DNA of 34,561 nucleotides, taken from positions 1-34,561 of the forward strand of contig NYZC01000372.1 in the NCBI GenBank assembly GCA_002686995.1, given 5' to 3'. The stretch's first letter is position 1. Every line of letters begins with the position of its first letter. The position numbers and the translations under genes are program-made. The DNA comes from Phycisphaeraceae bacterium. GTDB lineage: Bacteria; Planctomycetota; Phycisphaerae; Phycisphaerales; Phycisphaeraceae. The notes beneath the pieces were generated by a model. It was not told the origin of the DNA. It did no database searches and worked only from the letters and a program-made list of their open reading frames with translations. Of the stretch, positions 32,733 to 34,561 are shown piece by piece.

Positions 32733-34561
32733 CGGGAGCAGCCGACCCGTGTCGTAGTACAGCGTGATCAGGAACACGCTTCCGATCAGCGCCAGGCCGA
32801 CGAAGAACGCCGCCGTCTGGACCTTCGGGCTGACGGGCGAGCCCTTCAGCTTCTCGATGATGAGAAAGACCATCAGGCCGCCGTCGGTGATGGGGATGGG
32901 CAGGAAGTTGATGACCACCAGGTTGACGCTGATCACGCCGAGGAAGAACAGGAGGTACGACCATCCCTGCTTCGCAATGCGCGTGCCCTCGTGAACGATG
33001 CCGACCGGGCCGCGCAGGTGCTCCAGCTTCACCGTGCCCTGGAACAGGCGCACCAGCGTCACGTACGTCTGCAGCATGAACTGGTGTGTCTTGCGGATAC
33101 CCAGGGCCGCCGCCGCCATCGGCGTGGCGGCGCTGATCTCCTGGCGGTTCATCGCAAAGACCTGGCTCCCGAGCGACGGGTACCAGCGCGCCGTCTGCAG
33201 TTCGGCCTGCGCGTCGGCGTCGATCGTGACCTGCTTCTGCCGCGTCGGGTTGCCCGCGATCGCCTCCGCGATCTCCAGGTTGACGACCACCGGGCCGTCT
33301 GCGCCGTCGGCGATCGTCTGCAGCGCCCGCTGCATGTCGGACCACGTTTCCACGGGTGCGCCGTCGATCGAGGTCACGCGCGACCCGCCGATCAGGTCCA
33401 GCGCCGCCGCCGTCGTGCCGTCGATCGTCCGTCCGATCACGGCCGCGTCGTACTCGAGACCGATGCCGAGCATGCCGTCGCTGCCGGGCGCCGTCGCATC
33501 GAGCGTCACCTCTTCGCCGTCGCGCCAGACCGAGAGCTGCATCATCGCGCCGTCGGCGCCGCGGACCAGCCTGGTCACCATCTCGATGGAGGGCCAGCGC
33601 TCGTCGGCGACCTGGGCCAGGTGATCCCCGACCCGGATGCCGGCCGCCTCGGCAGGTGAGCCTTCGGCGACGCTCGAGATGCGGACGGCCGGCACGAGTC
33701 CGATCAGGTGCTCGGGGCCGTTCGCGTCGCGGACGAGGGCCGCCCGACTGGAAAGCTGCACCGTGACGGTCTCGTTCGTCTCCATGTCCTCGAACGTGAC
33801 CGGTGTCGGTCGTCCGCGAGCCGCCGCGACCGCCCGGTGGTACTGGGCGTAGCGCTCGACTGGCTTGCCGTCGACTGCCGTGACGAGCATGTGGGGCTTG
33901 ACGCCCTGCTCGTGGAGGAACGCGAAATCGCCCGAGGTGGGCACGAGCTCGATCTCCGGCGTGCGCGGCGCCTCGATGCCGAGCGAAAGCAGCCGGGTCG
34001 CGGGGTTCGGCGTCGGCGTGAGCTTGTAGTGCAGCGGGCCGTCGTGCCCTTCACGCTCGACGGCGACGTCGAGCACGGATCCGCGCCGCGCCAGCGCGGT
34101 GCTGACCGCGACCTGCATGAAGTCGGTGACGGGCTTGCCGTCGATCTGGACGATGTGGTCGCCCGCCCGCAGGCCCCGATACGCCGGATCCTTGTCGTGC
34201 CCCATGGCATAGGTGAGCGCGGCGGGACCCGACGGATCGATGTCGCCCGCGATCGCGGAGGGGAACTCGACGCCGTCGAGGAAGCAGACGATGAAGAACA
34301 GCACGCCGAAGATCAGGTTCATGACCACGCCGGCGCTGACCACCACGGCGCGGGCCCAGATCGGCTTGCAGTTGAACGAGCGCTCGTCGTCGACCTGGGC
34401 GGCCGGGTTCATGTCGTCCTGGCCGAGCATCTTCACGTAGCCCCCGAGGGGCATCCAGTTGAGCCGGTACTCGGTCTCGCCCAGCCCCAGCGCCGCGGCG
34501 GCGCGGTCGGTGCGTTCGCCGTCGTAGGCGCTGTCCTCATCACCGGGCGCTTCGGCGCGGA
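32730..34561 (-). CDS. rseP: RseP-type site-2 metalloprotease, N-terminus cut by the window edge
   Basis: About 610 residues are visible; the frame is open to the window end, so the first helix with the HExxH zinc site lies outside. The visible start EYRLNWMPLGGYVKMLGQDD is the family's membrane re-entrant region, followed by a helix (RAVVVSAGVVMNLIFGVLFF). The last helices carry NFLPIPITDGGLMVFLIIEK, the NxxPxxxxDGG motif with the third zinc ligand Asp. Between them about 400 residues hold up to four PDZ-like units (for example GLRAGDHIVQIDGKPV, GIRVGDHLAQVADERW and GGSRVTSIDGAPV); E. coli RseP has two. It cleaves membrane proteins, typically anti-sigma factors, inside the membrane. It is convergent with aroC. 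Part of the gene is missing, so an internal ATG at 34454 is not the real start. Confidence 0.9.
   Translation of the reverse strand, partial: RAEAPGDEDSAYDGERTDRAAAALGLGETEYRLNWMPLGGYVKMLGQDDMNPAAQVDDERSFNCKPIWARAVVVSAGVVMNLIFGVLFFIVCFLDGVEFPSAIAGDIDPSGPAALTYAMGHDKDPAYRGLRAGDHIVQIDGKPVTDFMQVAVSTALARRGSVLDVAVEREGHDGPLHYKLTPTPNPATRLLSLGIEAPRTPEIELVPTSGDFAFLHEQGVKPHMLVTAVDGKPVERYAQYHRAVAAARGRPTPVTFEDMETNETVTVQLSSRAALVRDANGPEHLIGLVPAVRISSVAEGSPAEAAGIRVGDHLAQVADERWPSIEMVTRLVRGADGAMMQLSVWRDGEEVTLDATAPGSDGMLGIGLEYDAAVIGRTIDGTTAAALDLIGGSRVTSIDGAPVETWSDMQRALQTIADGADGPVVVNLEIAEAIAGNPTRQKQVTIDADAQAELQTARWYPSLGSQVFAMNRQEISAATPMAAAALGIRKTHQFMLQTYVTLVRLFQGTVKLEHLRGPVGIVHEGTRIAKQGWSYLLFFLGVISVNLVVINFLPIPITDGGLMVFLIIEKLKGSPVSPKVQTAAFFVGLALIGSVFLITLYYDTGRLLP

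Overview
This is a GC-rich bacterial chromosome segment, most likely from a planctomycete of the Phycisphaerae type. That assignment is an inference from several things: paired phytanoyl-CoA dioxygenase-like enzymes next to a Gfo/Idh/MocA oxidoreductase and glycoside-hydrolase-like proteins, a small hypothetical protein ending in an '[15 protein letters not shown]' tail of a kind I associate with planctomycetes, few clear Shine-Dalgarno sites, and mainly ATG/GTG/TTG starts. I see no tRNA, rRNA, CRISPR array, transposase or phage gene.

Layout. Positions 1-11.0 kb look like a sugar or glycan uptake and processing region: a solute-binding protein fused to a MalF-type permease (141-2765), a MalG-type permease with a giant loop (2844-4862), a Gfo/Idh/MocA dehydrogenase (minus), a PhyH-type dioxygenase, a small secreted protein, a GH43/GH32-like beta-propeller protein and a GHL10-like TIM-barrel protein (minus). 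Positions 11.2-16.1 kb hold a glycerophosphodiester phosphodiesterase overlapping a GT1-type glycosyltransferase, an MsrA-MsrB lipoprotein, a second PhyH enzyme (minus) and a short-form N-acetylglutamate synthase. Mfd follows (16.2-19.6 kb). A minus-strand operon of an ABC ATPase, a small membrane protein and a macrodomain enzyme lies at 19.8-21.9 kb. A 931-residue coiled-coil membrane protein with a Wzz-like extracytoplasmic domain is at 22.1-24.9 kb. The last part is a conserved protein-quality block: trigger factor, a SHOCT-like small membrane protein, ClpX, an S41 processing protease and chorismate synthase on the plus strand, then a truncated RseP-type site-2 protease on the minus strand.

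The most unusual content is between the genes. About a dozen spacers carry short quasi-tandem arrays with an exact period of 7 nt. The heptamer sequence differs from place to place (for example gattttt, ggggtct, atacccc, cccagat, gctcccc, aacagat), but the period does not. Several arrays run into or over a stop codon. At four places (near 4.9, 6.1, 19.7 and 32.5 kb) a G-run array on the left and a C-run array or C-run stretch on the right bracket copies of one dispersed, hairpin-forming core of 70-120 bp. Three of these four lie between convergent genes. Copy C has lost the inside of the hairpin but kept a stem with a compensating wobble pair. I consider this composite element family the best candidate for an undescribed system. 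A separate 118-bp element with 42-43-bp inverted arms sits between divergent genes at 11.0-11.1 kb.

The uptake and dehydrogenase/dioxygenase/glycosidase genes probably act together on an unidentified carbohydrate-like substrate. No transporter ATPase of the sugar-import type is encoded here, so one would have to come from elsewhere. ClpX keeps its ClpP-binding IGF loop although clpP is not in its usual place between tig and clpX.
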